The position numbers were made by a program, and so were the translations under genes. Shown one piece after another: positions 9,801-21,096 of a stretch of 64,000 nucleotides of DNA. The notes below the pieces were generated by a model. It made no database searches and was not told the origin of the DNA. It was given only the letters and a program-made list of their open reading frames with translations. Source of the DNA: Oreohelix idahoensis (lineage: Eukaryota; Mollusca; Gastropoda; Stylommatophora; Oreohelicidae); contig JAMPIV010004474.1 in the NCBI GenBank assembly GCA_024509875.1, positions 1-64,000 of the forward strand. The letters run 5' to 3'. The first letter of the stretch is position 1. Each line of letters opens with the position of its first letter.

Positions 9801-10815
9801 ACATAATGCGCCTAGCACATTCACGAGAATGATGAGAAAACTTCTCGCACCCCTTCATAACCCTGCTATTACAAACTTTATGGACGATATACTCATCGCC
9901 ACAGACACCTTTGAGGAACACCTGAATGCAATAGAGATGCTACTCCGAAGGCTTAAGGACACAGGTTTAACCGCCCGTCCAACTAAATGCCAGATAGGTT
10001 TTGACCAACTGGGGTTTCTTGGCCACACCATTTCACAAGGGTACATGTTCCCGGAAGAACGTAATGTTGACAAACTGCGCAATGCACCTCGCCCTATTAC
10101 TAAAAAGGATGTCAGATCGTTCGTCGCGTTATGTGGATTTTACCAACGCTACATTAAGGATTTCAACACTATTAGCGCCCCACTGACGAACCTTACGAAA
10201 AAGAATACTCCGGAAAAAGTGATCTGGACCGCTGAGTGTGAGAATGCTTATAGTACCCTCAAGGAAAAACTCACAGAGAAACCTATTCTGCACCTACCGA
10301 ACTTAAGCCGACCATTCATACTACGCACCGATGCTAGTCAGATTGGGATTGGAGCCACCTTGCTACAAACTGGGGAAGACAATGCGTCTACATTATTCCC
10401 CATAGCTTTTGCTAGCCGAAAGTTGAATGCTGCTGAAAGAAATTACTCCACTATTGAACGGGAATGCCTAGCTTTGGTATGGGGAATTCAGAAATATCAA
10501 CCATACTTATATGGAAAGCCCTTCACCGTTCAATGCGACCATCAACCCTTAATGTTCTTAGCAGCTTCTAAAAACCTGAATTCAAGGCTCATGAGGTGGT
10601 CAATGTTAATGCAACCATATAACTTCAAGGTTGAATATATACCTGGGAAACTCAATGTCGGAGCAGACTTTCTCAGCCGTCATCCATGCAGTGGGGAAGA
10701 ACAGGCAAGTCAGCAGCGACCCAATAAGCCTAACCTCCCTAAAAACTTCCAGGATGGTGAGGGAAATCAAACTAGGACAGAGAGGGATCGAGAAGAAGAT
10801 GTCAGTCGAAACTAG
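6742..10815 (+). CDS. gag-pol: Gag capsid + Pol polyprotein (PR-INT-RT-RNase H)
   Basis: 1357 codons. In order: a SCAN-like capsid domain (about residues 5-165), a basic low-complexity linker, a CCHC knuckle of form C-x2-C-x4-H-x4-C (7432-7473), a protease with DTG, an integrase His/Cys finger, an integrase core (D-x58-D-x35-E), a GPY/F module, RT with FMDD near 9881, and RNase H. Capsid and enzymes share one frame, so Gag and Pol would be made as one protein. The listed ATG is only the first Met in this frame; the natural N-terminus is probably the coiled-coil Gag starting at 6326. Integrase before RT identifies a Gmr1-like element. Apart from the upstream frameshift the frame is intact. Confidence 0.95.
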   Translation: MAFPLEPFMEGKDSMDSFLDRFERFASSFGLDRKRWNLKLSQGLRGAGYDVFLKLAPHEQDDYDCLKKALLARYELNAEAYRKRFRNFRKENGESYTQYAARLEAYLQKWLTLASFEKSYEGLQELILMEQLKEMMSPEMRRFLVENGAERLNTIVTLSERFQNAQAETLTSRRRYTDYPARQSAPNSSNSNTSSKPPYMKTHHDRPNNGQTHKNTERKTSYTANTERDVCQHCRSPKHSSRDCKRRPLPMNAACITTRSDSPEPSKDDIDSSKRPAVIESVLVNGERALCLYDTGLSYDAIVAASLVNSDQITEETIEIQGPTKSGAPMILPVCKIQVQSRYVTGEIRAAVLKDPIYPLILGCRYVFLGEPARPLSVAAVQTRDQCRQNPESGTPTNIFPEELKKAQTADSTLSPCFKKLPKSHTPPLKGEIYKKNGLLYRRAGKGASEHSQLIVPSSYRTQILEMGHALPFSGHMGIGATMQRISCHYYWPGMNADIKRYVQSCAQCQKVAPKHWVAPVTLGEMPVTGTPFERVAVDIVGPLIGTKKKNSYILTLVDTCSMWAEAVAMPSCDSTHIAEALLTIFTRLGFPLQILTDNGSQFRGKLMEEVFRIFQTRHIHTSPYHPQSNGQVERFNGTLISILRKLEQENPSSWDSYLPAALFAYREVPQHSTGIPPATLLFGRPIKGPLEALLRSWTDDKADDTVITASHYVEELKQRLQTGWKLATANLRKARQKHAQYYNRTAKDRELNIGDKVLLLLPSSHNKLQIGWRGPYAVVEKISRTNYKIAIKGKQKIYHINLLKKYNERASVEPAHLMALAVASEVEDEPNVAVEYPLSLSETQADVQISHTLTLEQHELVQTMLEKYAEVLTDRPGLTSLVEFDMKLKDAMPVRVKNYPIPYAKADALREEIEKLLSAGIISPSESPYSASVVLLRKPTGEHRLCIDYRRLNAVSEYQAEPLPDQNSLFTKLNTARYFSKIDLSKGYYQIPVKKEIRPLLAFSTPEGHFEFNVLPFGLHNAPSTFTRMMRKLLAPLHNPAITNFMDDILIATDTFEEHLNAIEMLLRRLKDTGLTARPTKCQIGFDQLGFLGHTISQGYMFPEERNVDKLRNAPRPITKKDVRSFVALCGFYQRYIKDFNTISAPLTNLTKKNTPEKVIWTAECENAYSTLKEKLTEKPILHLPNLSRPFILRTDASQIGIGATLLQTGEDNASTLFPIAFASRKLNAAERNYSTIERECLALVWGIQKYQPYLYGKPFTVQCDHQPLMFLAASKNLNSRLMRWSMLMQPYNFKVEYIPGKLNVGADFLSRHPCSGEEQASQQRPNKPNLPKNFQDGEGNQTRTERDREEDVSRN

Positions 10816-11961
10816 TTCACCTTACGATAAACTTTCACAGGGGGCTATTGTCGCGAAATTATTCGTCTGACAATCTTCTGTCTTTCTCTGCCTCATCGGA
10901 CAATGACCCAGCTCTGTATTTTTTCTGAATGCCTCATGGGACAATGACCTCCCTCGGAATTTTCGAGTTCATTGTCGCATTGATATTTACCTGAGAGGCT
11001 AATGACCCAGATAAGCCGGGATTTCCAATGACCCGGAGGAGCTCAGGCCACTGCCCCAGATATTCAGGATTTCCCCGGCATAGTTCAATTTCAGAACATT
11101 CACCTGTTATCAGTAGGGTAGGAATTTCCTGACTTGGCAGAGGTGAATGACCGCGGTTAGCTGTATATATGAGATTATAGAACGTGTATATTTTACTCAC
11201 ATCTGCAAAAGCCCCGAACAGACAAGCCAGTTGCAGATACTTCTAACAAATAATCTGTCAGACCAGCGAGAGAAATACTTATATATAGTATATGCCGTTT
11301 TTGAGCCAAATTCAATCTTGGAATCAATTCGGGTGAGCGAAATGCATTATCTTCTTATATGCAATTATTTGTATTGAATGTTTGAACTGCTTTCCATTAT
11401 TATTTCATTATATGCAATTAACATTAGTTAATGTTTGCACAGCTTTTCAGTCAATTGCCTACTTCCATGTAATGGATATATTTTACCAAATGCATATATT
11501 TACGGTTATATGATTTTATATGCCTTTTGTATGCTTTTGATGTCCTCAGGTTGTTTTACAGAAAGCATGTGCGCTACCCTGGTAGCTTCTTTTATTTAAT
11601 GTAACCATTATCGCATCCATGTATTTACTATATGATTTTGTATGCCCTTAAAACAGTTGATAATATATGTATGCCTATGCCCCTACCCTATTAATATCAT
11701 ATGTTTGCAGCTCGAAGAATGGCGCTCAACATTGGTCCATGTCATTTATATAATAATTTGACTAATATCTGAGCCTCGTTTATGGACCACACTCAGGACA
11801 AATTAATGCCTCTAACCAGAGAGCTAAATAGATTGTTCCTTTGTGTCTATCTCCTAGCTCCCTGGTGGTGACAAAAGGCAGGTGAAACTCGCAGTAGTGT
11901 AGTGAAACCTTGCAATACTTGACACGAATTATTCCAGCAACTTGGCCGGGGGAAGAAACCT
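10816..11961 (+). other. 3' non-coding region of element B
   Basis: About 1.1 kb between the pol stop and the 3' LTR. The first 250 bp carry several imperfect copies of a CCTCAT..GGACAATGACC motif about 40 bp apart. A purine stretch GGGGGAAGAAA lies just before the LTR and is the likely polypurine tract. No coding sequence is recognised. Confidence 0.6.
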
Positions 11962-12595
11962 TGCAGTGATAGTGTGACGTCATACAGCAGCAACCCATTC
12001 ATGATAAGTGCACTTTTAAAAAGGACCAAACACTAAACGATTTTAGGTCATACCAGTCAATGATTAAAATTAGGACATAAACCTCAGCCATCGTGAAAGG
12101 GTACCCTAAATATAAACAGAACTTTTGTGTAGACTATTTTTATCTCCATTTACCCAGTGCTGTATACATTAACTATATACATATATTATATTTGTTTTTT
12201 TTTTCTTGTGTTTTTCTGTAACCAATTTAGCTTGGTCTAATATACATAAATTCATAGAAACGAGGTTCACTGTTGTTTCTTTCTTTCACTATATGTTCTG
12301 TATTGCTTGGTAGTTAACTGTTTTTGATAATTATTATCTTAATTACCAGCTGGGGGTCTCATGAGCCATATCAGTACCTCAGGGGAAGTGTGGCTGAAGA
12401 CCTAACATACTCTCAGGATCCTTGATGGGATTTGCTTGTTTGCTTAACTGAGAAGAGTTTAAATTTCAGTCTCCTGAAACATTTCTTCTTACAAGTGTCG
12501 GACTATCACTTACAGCGAGCCACAAGACACTGTGGAAGGGATTGGTACTCTCTTTTATTTCTTCTATCTATCCTTTCTTCTACCCTGTCGCCACA
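11962..12595 (+). repeat. 3' LTR of element B
   Basis: It matches the 5' LTR over 628 bp and probably includes six further bases at the start (TGCAGT). It ends CGCCACA. The sequence downstream passes at once into an ATCT repeat, and no target duplication is seen. Confidence 0.85.
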
Positions 12596-12620
12596 CGAAG
12601 CATAACGATTATGCTGCGTC

Positions 12621-12849
<229 letters not shown>

Positions 12850-15216
12850 GATGTCCGCCCCTCCCTCCACCTGTCTGTCGTCTACCTTTCTCTCATCCTG
12901 ATATATTGGTTCTACACCCTTTTCTCCATCTCTTCCCCCAATGATCTACTTTTGTAACCCTCACATTTTCAACCTACTACGTTCTATTATGTCGTTTTAT
13001 CACTCATAACTTCGGATAATAATCTTAAACATTAGCATTCACTCAGGCCTTAATCTATACTTCTCTCCAGCCCACATCTGTCTGGAGAACATCCTTAGAG
13101 AATTAGTAGGGGGAAAAAAACGAGAGAGCTAGACAGGAAAAAGCACTGAGGAAAATAAATGACAGCAACCGATCGTTACGAATCTTTAGAAGGAAATATT
13201 ATGGCCAAGTAATCATACATTTCTTTGGCGGCCAAATGACTACAGACTGGAAGTCACCATGCGCTTTCTGCTTCCCGTCTGCCGAAATTATGGCCATGAA
13301 ATTGGCCCGTAACATGGACGAAGATGACATTGATATAGCTGAACGTTCTTGCTGGAGCCATCGATTTCCTAAGACTGTATGCAGCTGAAGAAATGAGAAG
13401 AGATATCATGGAATTGAAATAAGCAGTAGGAGTAAAGGTGATTCTTGGAAGAATCATCACAAATGTTACCCTGTAACTCCATTGTAGAGCATACGTCTGC
13501 AACAAGTTCAAGTCGAGTCTTCCTGTACTGTGCCATCATTTCCAGCTTTTTCCGCGTCTTCTTTGTCCATTTTAAGCCTACCTTCAGTTCCATTCTCCGT
13601 GTGTTATTTAAAAAAAAAGTCTTTCTCCCTCTATTTATCTTATGTTGGGGATTCCCTAAAAAGCACCGTCTTTTAATGTTATCAACTGGTTTACTTAACG
13701 TGTGTCCTATTGTCACAGAATGACCTCGAAACTTTTCATATCTTGTGCCATCCCGTAATTTATGTTGTGCTCTTCGCGTTCTATTTTCCTTCTCGGACAA
13801 TATTTGGTATTTTCGAGTCATTGTTTAAACGTCTTCCTGTAATAATTCGTCATGATGTTAGCCTGCCCATCCTCGCTGAGAGTAGATACAGGTAAGACCA
13901 GATTAGCCGCCAGTCATTTTCGCGTAGTGACACCAGGTGTTTGTGTTTGCACCTGGAGCACCGGTCAAATGACAGACACACATGACGGTAATGTTGACGA
14001 CGGGACAGAATTGTTACGAAGACATTATTTGTGTAGGAAATGACTTTTTTAAAAATCACGCAGTAATTTTGCCTTTGAGAAAGATTGTTGTGGGATTAAC
14101 CCCTTTAACAGGCATGATTGAATATCAATTGGTCTGAGCAGTTTTCTATATGTCACGGAAAGCCGGAATCCTAGGAATCTGAACACAAATTCAGAGTGAG
14201 AGCCTAGTGTAAAGTAATACCCCAGGCCGCGTGTAAGAGGCATCTTAAACAAGTTGCCTTAACTATTTTCCTGAGCCAGGAGTCAGTAAACCCAAGAGAT
14301 TTTGAGGTGAGTTGTACATTTTTAAATTCTACATTTTGTATTTATTAACACGTGAAAATTGCTAGTGGATGTCCAAATCATATGAGGCTGTCAACCTCAG
14401 CATATAGCATGATGATGTCATGAACCACCACTGCAAGAGCTGGTGACTGCTTTATGCGAGTTTCTCAGAGAACCAAAAGCAGAGGTAGTCCCAAGATCCA
14501 TATGGAGCAGGGAGTGGATGATGATAGAACTGATGTACATACTTATTATATTATTCTCCTTTTCAACCAGTGCAAATGTAAAGATGACCAATATAAATGC
14601 TATGAATGTTTTCCGCTCACTGGGTTTAATATTAATGCTCAGAGAGGGTAAAGTTCTGAGGTAGATGGGATGGTGGAATGAAAAAGGGAGGGAGGGGGGC
14701 GGCACATAATTGTGTGTCAGGAAACCTAATACTCAGGAGGGTATTTGTTTCTTTTCTGTCATAATACTAGTCGGTGGCACCAGCTGAAGGTGCCATCTCT
14801 GGAACAAAGTGTGTGGTATAAGTGGCCTGCTGTCAACGCTAGGCACCATCATCAGATGGGTCTTGAAGACGCTTGACCAGCTTTGTGATTATTCCCTGAT
14901 ATTTCGTGGAACGTGTCACAACGTTCAGACTTGACCAGTAACGAGAGTGCAGCAGTCCATAACCTGCAAAGAACCAAACATCGGCGGAAGCATACACCAA
15001 TAAACTTACTGGCAGCTAAGTACAAACTTAAAAGCTGCCAAGTGAAATTTCAGACAATTCCCTCAATATCCATCACATCACCTTGTGATGATTACCTTTT
15101 TTAAAAGAATTATTCATTTTACACTGTTAAATATAATTAATTATTAAATTTGTTATTTATATATACATATACAAATTTATAGTTGATTTAATAATTGTAA
15201 GTGTACTTTACCCGTC
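12850..15216. other. Unannotated stretch, no gene recognised
   Basis: AT-rich sequence with only short reading frames. A minus-strand frame of 150 codons at 13369-13821 is rich in Lys, Arg and Asn and matches nothing I recognise. It could be a scrap of a decayed LINE, but no RT or endonuclease motif is visible. Confidence 0.4.
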
Positions 15217-15282
15217 ACCTTAAATACACTTAAAACAGAGCTACTAAATTTAGATTTCACTGAATTAAATCAGTTGGGGGCT
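15217..15282. repeat. 66-bp direct repeat, copy 1
   Basis: An exact 66-bp block repeated at 15613-15678, 396 bp apart. The block runs from ACCTTAAATAC to TTGGGGGCT. The sequence between the copies has no recognised gene. Confidence 0.9.
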
Positions 15283-15612
15283 CAAAGAGCTAAATCATAC
15301 AATATATCTCTTCACAAAAGTTATCGGACAGATAATAAGTTAACTGTGCTAAGACACATTCAGCATTGTTCTTGATTTCTGAATATCTTGTGAAATCTAC
15401 CTCAAGGTAGAAGCATCATCATCCTTCTATTTGCATCTCTGCCAAGAGTAATCTTGTGCGAAGGTAGATACATTTGAAGACTCACACTAGATACTCTAGA
15501 TTTCGGCCATTGCTGGACCATCACTGCAGAGCAGATGAGAGGCGACCCGTGACACCTATCCAACGCCGACGTCTTGTCCTTATTTCTTATTCCACTTGTA
15601 TATGTCTCAATT

Positions 15613-15678
15613 ACCTTAAATACACTTAAAACAGAGCTACTAAATTTAGATTTCACTGAATTAAATCAGTTGGGGGCT
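15613..15678. repeat. 66-bp direct repeat, copy 2
   Basis: Identical to 15217-15282. The pair may be the ends of a small element or a local duplication. Confidence 0.9.
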
Positions 15679-18600
15679 TAACATCTTTACATTTGTTCCA
15701 CAGAATGATCTGGTTATACCATATTAAATCTTCTAATCTGCGCGAGCTCCCACTTGCGAAAGTCTTAATTTTTTGGTTATCGTTTTTGTTGTTTTCCATG
15801 TCCAAGAGCCATACATTAAAATGCCTTATCATTTGAGTTGAAGATTCTTATTTATGCATTTTGGTCTTGATTGCTTTAGATTTTTATATATCTTCTAATG
15901 TACTTAAACCTCATCTTGTCTTTTATATCCTTATTGTGATATAACTGTTCCTTCAACTTTGTGTTTGTTGCTGCTAAGGTATATGTCCACATCTTTCTCC
16001 AAGTGCAGTTAACAGTTATCGTATTTATTCTCATAGCCATTGTCTTTTCCCTGTGTACTTTCAGATCATCAACTGCAATAGGTGGACATATATGTATAAA
16101 AACTGGGATATAAATAGATGTTAGATTAGAATAAAACATAGCAAGAAGATACATTCTGTATATAAAGCAAACACTTCAGCACCATCTACAGAAAGACAAC
16201 TGCTATTCTATTAAAACAAAATAAAACTAAGATAACCACAATAAACTTCTCATAACCATCTACGACATACAAATGCACCCTGAATTTAGAGCAAATAATG
16301 TGTCAGCCTTTTATTTTTTAGCGTAAACAAGATGAATAATATGAAATTGTGCACGAAGCTGGTAACACCATCATGTTAAACAAATTGTAACAGAAACCCC
16401 TACGGCTAGAGTATGTGGATGCTTGGTGCAGGATTCCTGCAAGGACACTAGCTGAGATAGTGGTTCAAGTCTCAATTAGGAGCGAAAATAATAATGATAA
16501 TGATGACGAAACCTGGCATACGAAAACTGACATACTCCAGTTAAACGGGGCGGAGCCATGATTGGATCTATGCCAGACGACAATGAGCAGGGCTTTTGTC
16601 TTTTCTTGTTTTTGTTCCCTATTTAAATCGATGATCTCGTTACGTACCTAATATATTACATTGAGCCTATTCCATACACGGCATTGGGTTTCAACACAGG
16701 ACTCTAGAACATCATCATCAACTCTTTGTTCGCTACCTATAGAGTAAATAAATAATGTAGGAAACATTGAGTCCTGTGAACAGTAAATAAATCTTCCACT
16801 ACACATTACTGGACACAAGTATTTTGGCCTTTATTTGGTCTATACTTGCTGATAGGAAAATTATATTAGTGATTGCGTCTTTAAAAACAATTGTCTGGGT
16901 CGTCCAGGGGACTATGTACCATACTTGTGTGAGTGTCATGAGAATGACCTCAGCCAATAATGTACTTTTTTGGGGTGCAAAATTGGCTGAGCGCCCTTTC
17001 ACGATGTACTGTCACAGCTAGGCGATGGCGCCATTTCGTTGGTCCTAGGTTAGATTCCCGGTAAGCCTATCACTTATATTTTCTTGTCTGTTGTCTAGTG
17101 TCATCCTTTATGTCTTAACGTGTACCTGTTAATTACCTTTATTTATTTATTTACTAATTTATTAAGCTGTAGAGTAAGGGGCCACAACTATAACTGGTTT
17201 GCTTGCAGGAAGCCTGCGTCAAAGTACATGCTCCTGCAGAAGTTCTTCGGCAGCTATTTGTTTTACAAGTTGAGGTTGTCAACCTCATACTGCCACGCAC
17301 AACCTCATATGAGACAGCAATAGTCCTGGTATTTTTTTTTTCTTCTCGAAGACCCACAGCAGCTGCATGGGGCACGTCGGACGTAAGGATCTATTTAAAA
17401 CGTCAAAAGTTGACTTGAGTCAACTTAGGGAGAAAGGAACTTGATGGTTGCCCAAGGCATTATCGATGAAGAATCTTCTCAGTTTAAAAGGAAAAAAAAA
17501 AAGTATGTGTTATTACGGCTGGAATATTTTGCTCACGCGCAAAGCGCTTTATATATGTTTAGCTGTAGAACAAATTTAAACTGCGATTTTACCGTTGTTT
17601 ACATTTCTTTTCTTATTTGATTCCTTTACTCAATTCGAATATTTTAATTCCCATTCTGTCGCTATATAGTATCTCGAAGTAAAGAGAGTTGAAAAATTCG
17701 GGGCCGACATGAGGGCGTAACAATTTTCGCAACCAAGGGAAGTTACAAACTTCCGGTATATTATGAGTGTGGAACAAATTCATACGCTTGTGGTACGTAG
17801 CGAAATAGCAGGCGGGATGCAGAGGCGGTGGAAAAACTAATTAGACGCCGGGACGTCATTGACCGGCCTTGTAGCGAACAGAGATGGGACCGTCAGTAGT
17901 CATGATTTGACAAGTGTGATGTGCACGAGCTTAGACAGCTATAAACAGCGCTCGTGTTTTTTTTACTGGACTTTGCTGCAAGTAAAACAAAACCCACAAT
18001 GTTTTTAATGTGCACACGACCTCGAGATGTAAACTTGCAGATGAGTAGTTATTTAATCGCTAGCAAAATAGATAGTGGTATATTTTTCAAGCGTGAGCAC
18101 TTATTCAGTTCAGGTCTGAATAAGCGAACGAAGAAAAAGACGGAAAAAAAGGTTGAATAAATAGTATGATTTTATTACTGCTATTGTTGCTACATCTATT
18201 ACTGTTAATGCTACCGTAACTACTACCATTACTACAATTATTAACTAAAATAATATAGCCGGCATAATAAATCAGCTAACGAAGATAAGCAAAATAGAGC
18301 ATAATATAATTTATAAAAATTATAAATAGCTGATTGGATTTTAGAATCTAGAGAATATTCGTAAGAAGCTAATTGTGACGTATAATGGAAAGAGAGCCTA
18401 CAGTAATCTGACAGGCTTGTAACCTCGTAGCGTTCTATGATTTGCTAGCAAAACCACGCATTTTTTCTACCTGTGTGTACTTACACAAGCGTACTTTTCG
18501 TCCCACCTCTTTTTCTGTGAACACGAGCAAACGTAATGTTTACAAACTGCATGACCTGTCAGTCATAACACGTAGCGAATCAGGTTTGTTTACCTAGTTT

Positions 18601-20429
18601 TCTCACGCGAGCTTATCTGTCAATCATACGATACCTGACAGACTGCACGTGAAAAACACAGTCTTTGAAGTCCACGAGGGGAGATCCAGGATTTTCCCGA
18701 GTGCGCTTTGATGTCGATTCACGGGCAAAAATCTTCGAGAACCCCGTTTCACGGATATAAGTCTTTTGATGGCGGTCGAACGCCCGAGAAAGGCAGACAG
18801 TAAACTTTTATCTGGTGAACTCTGTTCTGATTCTCCGTTACTCACACAATAGTGCGAACAGTAACATCATCTATACATCAGAGAAACATAATGATATATA
18901 AACTGTGTTTTCTTAAACTTGCTATCAGTTGTCACTCAGAATTTTTGGATAGTCTAAGCACGTAGTTCTAAAACCATTGTGGAAAATGTGTTAATAGCAT
19001 TCGTGGGGATTTTCATTCTGATTTTCTGGTAATATAAATTAGTGCTTACGTGTTTAAAAGTGTTAAGCTTTTACCATTATAATTCACTTAGATTTTCTAG
19101 CGTTAAAACTAGTGAAATAAAATAACGCGTAGCTATTTCATACCAGATGTTCAGTTATAATGTTAATTTTCACCACACGCTTTCTCACACAAGAAGAGAC
19201 GGTTTTAGCTGACTGAGTTATATGCTAGGCGCGACTGATAGTGACAGAAAAGAATTCACGCTTATTTCTTTGTGCGCATTTATTATAAGTGCCTATTATT
19301 TAATACCATACGATGACTAACAGACGCCGACAATTTAATAGCTATTAACGACAGGCAAAATTTATGTAAAGGCGCGTATGGATTGAATAATAATTTACAT
19401 TGATCGTTGACCGGGAGCAGGAGGGGAAGAGCTGCATAACTCAACCAAACCTGCACTCGCTAAGCGACGCGCGATAGGATAGGCTAAAGACACCGTGTGC
19501 CTTTTAAATTTAATCAGGACTGACGGAGTGGATAAGAGATCGGCTTGTCCCCGTCTGTGTGCATATATCTAGCTATATAGAATAGTAGCATTTTTCCATA
19601 AATGTTTCTTATATATTCCTAGCAGACCTGATCAAGGGCGTCCAGCGGTCTTTTGGTCTTTTCTTTTTACTGATTGGTTAATGTTGTCTTTTCTTGACTT
19701 GTGCGTCACCAATTTCATTGGTGAGCAAATATTTGCCAACGATACATGAGAAACATTTTAAGGGGTAAAATTTAACTGGACTTTCCAAACCCAGCAATAT
19801 TTTTTTAATTTTATCAGCCCACTGGGGTGGTGAAAAAAATAAAATTCAATCCCGACTTCTGACAGTCGTATTCAAGCGTAGCATCCAGAATTTACGCTGT
19901 TTCAGACTCGGCACTCTACCATAGAGCCAGCCGATAGGATTATCATCATTTATCAATTGTAACATTTTTAGCAACCCGATGTTTCCCAATACTGGAAGTA
20001 TTTTCCTCTTTTAACTGTGAACCCCAAGATCACGTTTGCTACATCAACTATTGGCGGTGACATTTTTTCTTCCAGGAAAAACGCACACCAGATTCGGCGT
20101 TCACCTCACTAGTCTTTATTTGACAGAGGATGGACTGGGGCCAATTTGGGAAGTACACCTGACATTTAATATAGTCAGGAAACATTGTAATTCCAAGGGA
20201 TATCACCAAGAGTAGGTAAGAGAGATCGAGTGGCCACTGTATGAAAGAGAGAGTGAATATTTTTCTTTCTTACAGGGACTTTACCAAAACTGGATTTGCT
20301 TAAACTTGTTAACTTTACTGGGTAGCATATAGGAGGAACCTGTTTACTTTACTGTCTATTCTGTCCATAGTGCTAACCTTTGACCTTTGGGTTATTAACT
20401 TTTTGGGTTCTTTTTTCTCCATGGGGGAG
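15679..20429. other. Unannotated stretch with small tRNA-like and dispersed repeats
   Basis: No gene recognised. A minus-strand scrap near 15750-15825 resembles the Tyr-Gly-Ser-x-Thr-Trp region of LINE C-termini. A segment at 16345-16480 is a diverged copy of 27265-27440. Sequences near 17015-17070 and 19870-19935 (minus strand) look like degenerate tRNA-derived SINE heads with weak A- and B-box matches. The rest is AT-rich with short homopolymers. Confidence 0.35.
16345..16480 (+). repeat. Dispersed repeat related to 27265-27440
   Basis: It shares with 27265-27440 a GTGCA..GAGCTGG / GAAGCTGGTAAC opening, a CAGAAACC-type middle and a TTGGTGCAGG.TTCCTG segment, in the same order. It is probably a fragment of a non-LTR element or SINE; the family is not identified. 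Confidence 0.5.
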
Positions 20430-21043
20430 TGTTACGGTGTTTTTATTGATGTCGTCTGCTATAGTTTTCAGTGCGCAATTTTAGGTTGATAGAATTAATG
20501 TAGATTGATGTTGATACTTCACGGATTAGTGAACGCAAATTACACGGTCAACTTGTGACGTGTTAGCGTTGATAAGGTCACGCTTCGTGACTTGGATACT
20601 GGACCCTTTTTACGTGGATCGTCAAGCCGTGAAGACGTGTCTCACATCCTTCCAATGTTAGGCTTCATAATTGCCGCAAAATACAGAATTGTATATAAGG
20701 ACACAGGGTCAGTATGTCGTTCAGATGAAAATAATATTGTCAAATGCTCAAATATTGGACTCAACCCAACGGAACTTACCACGATTAATATTCGTTCAAA
20801 AGTTGTTTCAATCACGTTATAGTTAATATGTTCAATCATTTATGTATTGGTGTGTATCAGCACGATGAACTCTTACATACAGAAGTTAGTTATCTACAAT
20901 ACTTCCAACGAAGTTCGAAAGGAAACTAGAACTATGGTAATATCATTGCTAACCGATGACCCAATTACTCAATGACCCACAATTATATTATTTATAAATA
21001 GACCACGGACTTACACAATCAAACCCTGGATCAACCTGTATCA
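20430..21043 (+). repeat. Candidate degenerate solo or tandem LTR
   Basis: A purine stretch ATGGGGGAG is followed by TGTTACGG. About 614 bp later the sequence ends GTATCA, two bases before a long complement of tRNA-Ile. The layout fits an LTR with a polypurine tract on its left and a primer-binding site on its right. No partner copy or coding region was found nearby, so this is tentative. Confidence 0.35.
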
Positions 21044-21045
21044 AC

Positions 21046-21096
21046 TGGTGGCCAGTGTGGGGATCGAACCCACGACATTCGCGTTATCAGCACGAT
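21046..21096 (-). other. 51-nt tRNA-Ile(GAU)-like 3' half including CCA
   Basis: The minus strand reads as the 3' part of a tRNA-Ile: anticodon loop CTGATAA, T-arm GTGGGTTCGATCCCCAC and a terminal GGCCACCA. The 5' half is absent. Animal tRNA genes do not encode CCA, so this is more likely a reverse-transcription product, such as an over-extended retroelement primer-binding site, than a tRNA gene. Confidence 0.6.

Larger units (their letters stand above)
5245..12595 (+). mobile_element. Gmr1-like Ty3/Gypsy element B, near complete
   Basis: A full element of about 7.35 kb with two almost identical LTR copies in direct orientation. The 5' copy is 5245-5872 and the 3' copy 11968-12595, a constant offset of 6723 bp with no indels and one base difference noticed by eye. 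Between them lie a primer-binding site, a leader of about 430 bp, Gag, a Pol in PR-INT-RT-RH order and a 3' non-coding region of about 1.1 kb. Near-identical LTRs indicate recent insertion. No matching target duplication is visible: the left side abuts the LTR end of A and the right side runs into a tetranucleotide repeat. There is no envelope gene. Confidence 0.9.

Noticed and set aside
10816..11961. Envelope gene downstream of pol in B
   Set aside because: Only short frames, with no signal peptide, transmembrane segment or cleavage site; nothing comparable in A, C, D or E.
13369..13821. Minus-strand frame of 150 codons as a host gene
   Set aside because: The composition is biased to Lys, Arg and Asn, no domain is recognisable and short frames overlap it on the other strand; support is too weak.
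21046..21096. Functional tRNA-Ile gene on the minus strand
   Set aside because: The 5' half is missing and the CCA end is encoded, which animal tRNA genes do not have.
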